Below are positions 5,581-6,995 of a DNA stretch of 6,995 nt, piece after piece. The stretch is from contig JBFKFZ010000110.1 of the NCBI GenBank assembly GCA_041633555.1, forward strand, positions 1-6,995, read 5' to 3'. The stretch is from JAHEAO01 sp041633555. Lineage in GTDB: Bacteria > Pseudomonadota > Alphaproteobacteria > Rhodobacterales > Rhodobacteraceae. The number at the start of each line of letters is the position of its first letter. Position 1 is the stretch's first letter. Below the pieces are notes generated by a model. It had not been told where the DNA came from. It saw only the letters and a program-made list of their open reading frames with translations, and did no database searches. A program made the position numbers and the translations under genes.

Positions 5581-6454
5581 TTTTCTCGTCTCCTTCCGGC
5601 TTGGCATTGTCGTCGCCGGATGCGTCGCCTTCACCGGCTGCAGTTGCCTCTTCGGCTGCCTTCAGCGCGGCCGCCTGTTCGGCAGCGGCCAGTTCGGCGG
5701 CTGCAGCTGCAGCGGCTTCGGCCTCTGCGGCAGCGGCAGCGGCGGCTTCCTCGGCCTGACGCTTGGCTTCTTCGGCCAGCGACTTCAGACCGGCGGGCAA
5801 CATCACGTTCTCCGGAGTCGGCTTCTTCACCGCATCCTTGATCGTGACCCAGCCACCCTTGGAGCCCGGGACGGCACCCTTGACCATGATCAGGCCACGG
5901 TCGCTGTCGGTGCGGACGACCTGCAGGTTCTGCGTGGTAACACGGGCAGCACCCATGTGACCGGCCATCTTCTTGCCCTTGAACACCTTGCCCGGATCCT
6001 GACACTGACCGGTCGAACCATGCGACCGGTGGCTGATCGAAACACCGTGCGATGCCCGCAGGCCGCTGAAATTGTGCCGCTTCATGGCACCAGCAAAGCC
6101 CTTGCCGATCGAAGTGCCCGAAACATCGACGAACTGTCCGGCAAAGTAATGGTCGGCGGTCAGTTCCTCGCCCACGGCGATCATGTTCTCGGGATCGACC
6201 CGGAATTCAGCGACCTTCCGTTTCGGTTCGACCTTGGCAGCTGCGAAATGACCGCGCATGGCCTGGCTCACCCGCTTGGCCTTGGCGGTACCGGCGCCAA
6301 GCTGAACGGCAGAGTAGCCGTCCTTGTCAGCCGTCCGCTGAGCCACGACCTGAAGGCCGTCGAGTTGAAGCACTGTCACGGGGATCTGCTTGCCGTCTTC
6401 CATGAACAAGCGGGTCATCCCCACCTTCTTTGCGATTACACCAGAGCGCAACAT
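5570..6454 (-). CDS. rplC: 50S ribosomal protein L3 with long Ala/Glu-rich C-terminal tail
   Basis: This gene encodes 294 residues against 209 in E. coli. L3 is an early-assembly protein whose loop reaches the peptidyl transferase centre. The L3 body covers about 1-220; HGSTGQCQDPG holds Gln150, the position methylated by PrmB in E. coli, followed by GKVFKGKKMAGHMG. Residues 226-294 are an added tail: first Glu/Lys/Gln and long alanine runs (about 228-272, predicted helical or coiled coil), then an acidic Gly/Asp/Glu end. The tail continues in frame and ends exactly at the rplD start overlap, so it is part of the gene rather than a misread. Its wording resembles Rhodobacteraceae L3 as I remember it. 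The start has a strong AAGGAGG site (6465-6471) that overlaps the rpsJ stop. The function of the tail is unknown. Confidence 0.97.
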   Translation of the reverse strand: MLRSGVIAKKVGMTRLFMEDGKQIPVTVLQLDGLQVVAQRTADKDGYSAVQLGAGTAKAKRVSQAMRGHFAAAKVEPKRKVAEFRVDPENMIAVGEELTADHYFAGQFVDVSGTSIGKGFAGAMKRHNFSGLRASHGVSISHRSHGSTGQCQDPGKVFKGKKMAGHMGAARVTTQNLQVVRTDSDRGLIMVKGAVPGSKGGWVTIKDAVKKPTPENVMLPAGLKSLAEEAKRQAEEAAAAAAAEAEAAAAAAAELAAAEQAAALKAAEEATAAGEGDASGDDNAKPEGDEKNEG

Positions 6455-6469
6455 GACTGGGTGCCCTCC

Positions 6470-6784
6470 TTAAATCTTGATCTCGACGTCCACACCGGCA
6501 GCGAGGTCGAGCTTCATCAGCGCGTCAACGGTCTGCGGGGTGGGGTCGACGATGTCCAGAAGCCGCTTGTGCGTGCGGATCTCGAACTGGTCGCGCGACT
6601 TCTTGTCGATGTGCGGACCGCGCAGAACCGTGAACTTCTCGATCTTGTTAGGCAGCGGAATCGGACCGCGCACGGTCGCACCGGTGCGCTTGGCGGTTGA
6701 GACGATCTCCGCTGTGCTGGAATCCAGCACGCGGTAATCAAAGGCCTTTAGCCTAATGCGAATATTTTGGCTTTGAACTGCCAT
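6470..6784 (-). CDS. rpsJ: 30S ribosomal protein S10 (NusE)
   Basis: This gene encodes 104 residues (103 in E. coli). S10 sits in the 30S head and, free of the ribosome, acts as NusE with NusB in antitermination and transcription-translation coupling. NIRIRLKAFDYRVLD (7-21), the protruding loop region RGPIPLPNK, RDQFEIRTHKRLLDI and the end DLAAGVDVEIKI are typical. A possible AAGGGGA site (6791-6797) precedes the ATG. The gene is first in the ribosomal-protein run, 80 bp after tuf, and is followed by rplC after 15 bp. That short distance from tuf suggests co-transcription, although a promoter in the gap cannot be excluded. Confidence 0.98.
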   Translation of the reverse strand: MAVQSQNIRIRLKAFDYRVLDSSTAEIVSTAKRTGATVRGPIPLPNKIEKFTVLRGPHIDKKSRDQFEIRTHKRLLDIVDPTPQTVDALMKLDLAAGVDVEIKI

Positions 6785-6864
6785 TTTTCATCCCCTTCAA
6801 GGGCTTCATGGTTGAGAGGTGGAGCGGAGGTCATCCCTGCCCCACATCGAACCCGTACTTTCGT
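6785..6864 (-). other. tuf-rpsJ intergenic region
   Basis: These 80 bases hold the rpsJ ribosome binding site and a small CCCT/AGGG pairing over it. I see no rho-independent terminator after tuf, no clear promoter, and nothing resembling the long multi-hairpin S10 leader of E. coli. Read-through from tuf into rpsJ is the simplest reading. Confidence 0.5.
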
Positions 6865-6995
6865 TTACTCGATGATTTTCGAGACGACGCCGGCGCCGAC
6901 GGTGCGGCCGCCTTCGCGGATGGCGAAGCGCAGCTTCTCTTCCATCGCGATCGGGGCGATCAGCTCGACGTTGAACTTCAGGTTGTCGCCCGGCA
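6865..6995 (-). CDS. tuf: Elongation factor Tu, C-terminal end (5' part outside the window)
   Basis: Only the last 43 codons are present. They encode PGDNLKFNVELIAPIAMEE, then LRFAIREGGRTVGAGVV and the end SKIIE, followed by TAA at 6865-6867. This is the end of domain 3 of EF-Tu, the GTPase that carries aminoacyl-tRNA to the ribosome. The usual final residue pattern of bacterial EF-Tu is intact. The position just before rpsJ matches the junction of the str and S10 clusters in many bacteria. Whether this is one of two tuf copies cannot be told from the window. Confidence 0.97.
   Translation of the reverse strand, partial: PGDNLKFNVELIAPIAMEEKLRFAIREGGRTVGAGVVSKIIE

Noticed and set aside
5429..6700. 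423-codon plus-strand open frame opposite rplD, rplC and rpsJ
   Set aside because: It is a mirror of conserved ribosomal genes. The Gly/Ser/Cys-rich stretch is the complement of the L3 alanine tail.
1..6995. CRISPR array, tRNA, rRNA or insertion sequence
   Set aside because: No regularly spaced repeats, no tRNA-like cloverleaf, no rRNA segments and no transposase-like frames were seen.

Overview
The window looks like part of a chromosome from an alphaproteobacterium, most likely of the Rhodobacteraceae. This rests on the GC-rich coding sequence, on ribosomal proteins whose wording resembles that family (L3, L2 and S3 in particular), on a small lipoprotein of a type I associate with Rhodobacterales, and on a probable VPLPA-CTERM sorting signal at the left edge. 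The placement comes from recognition of the proteins, not from a database search.

Right part, about 1838-6995, all on the minus strand: the first nine genes of the S10 ribosomal-protein operon, downstream of a tuf gene. In transcription order they are tuf (3' end only), rpsJ, rplC, rplD, rplW, rplB, rpsS, rplV, rpsC and rplP. Spacing is tight. rplC/rplD overlap by 11 bp, rplD/rplW share ATGA, rplV/rpsC share TAATG, and most other gaps are 2-15 bp. The exceptions are the tuf-rpsJ gap (80 bp) and the rplW-rplB gap (117 bp), which holds a strong GC hairpin. A rho-independent terminator follows rplP, so the unit ends there. The usual continuation (rpmC, rpsQ, rplN and onward) is not in the window. 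L3 carries a long Ala/Glu-rich C-terminal tail.

Middle part, about 815-1893: a gap of about 350 bp with the rplP terminator, a 7-bp inverted repeat and a possible promoter, then a minus-strand L,D-transpeptidase (YkuD domain) with a Tat-like signal peptide.

Left part, 1-814: a 96-residue lipoprotein on the plus strand, convergent with the L,D-transpeptidase, and at the very edge an open frame whose first 43 residues end in a VPLPA-CTERM-like signal but which then runs on about 80 residues of coding-unlike sequence.

Functionally the window joins a housekeeping translation operon to a small accessory segment of envelope genes (peptidoglycan cross-linking, lipoprotein, sorted surface protein). 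Nothing here is a complete undescribed system. The items most worth a second look are the edge of the S10 unit after rplP, the rplW-rplB hairpins, the L3 tail and the broken-looking VPLPA-CTERM end.
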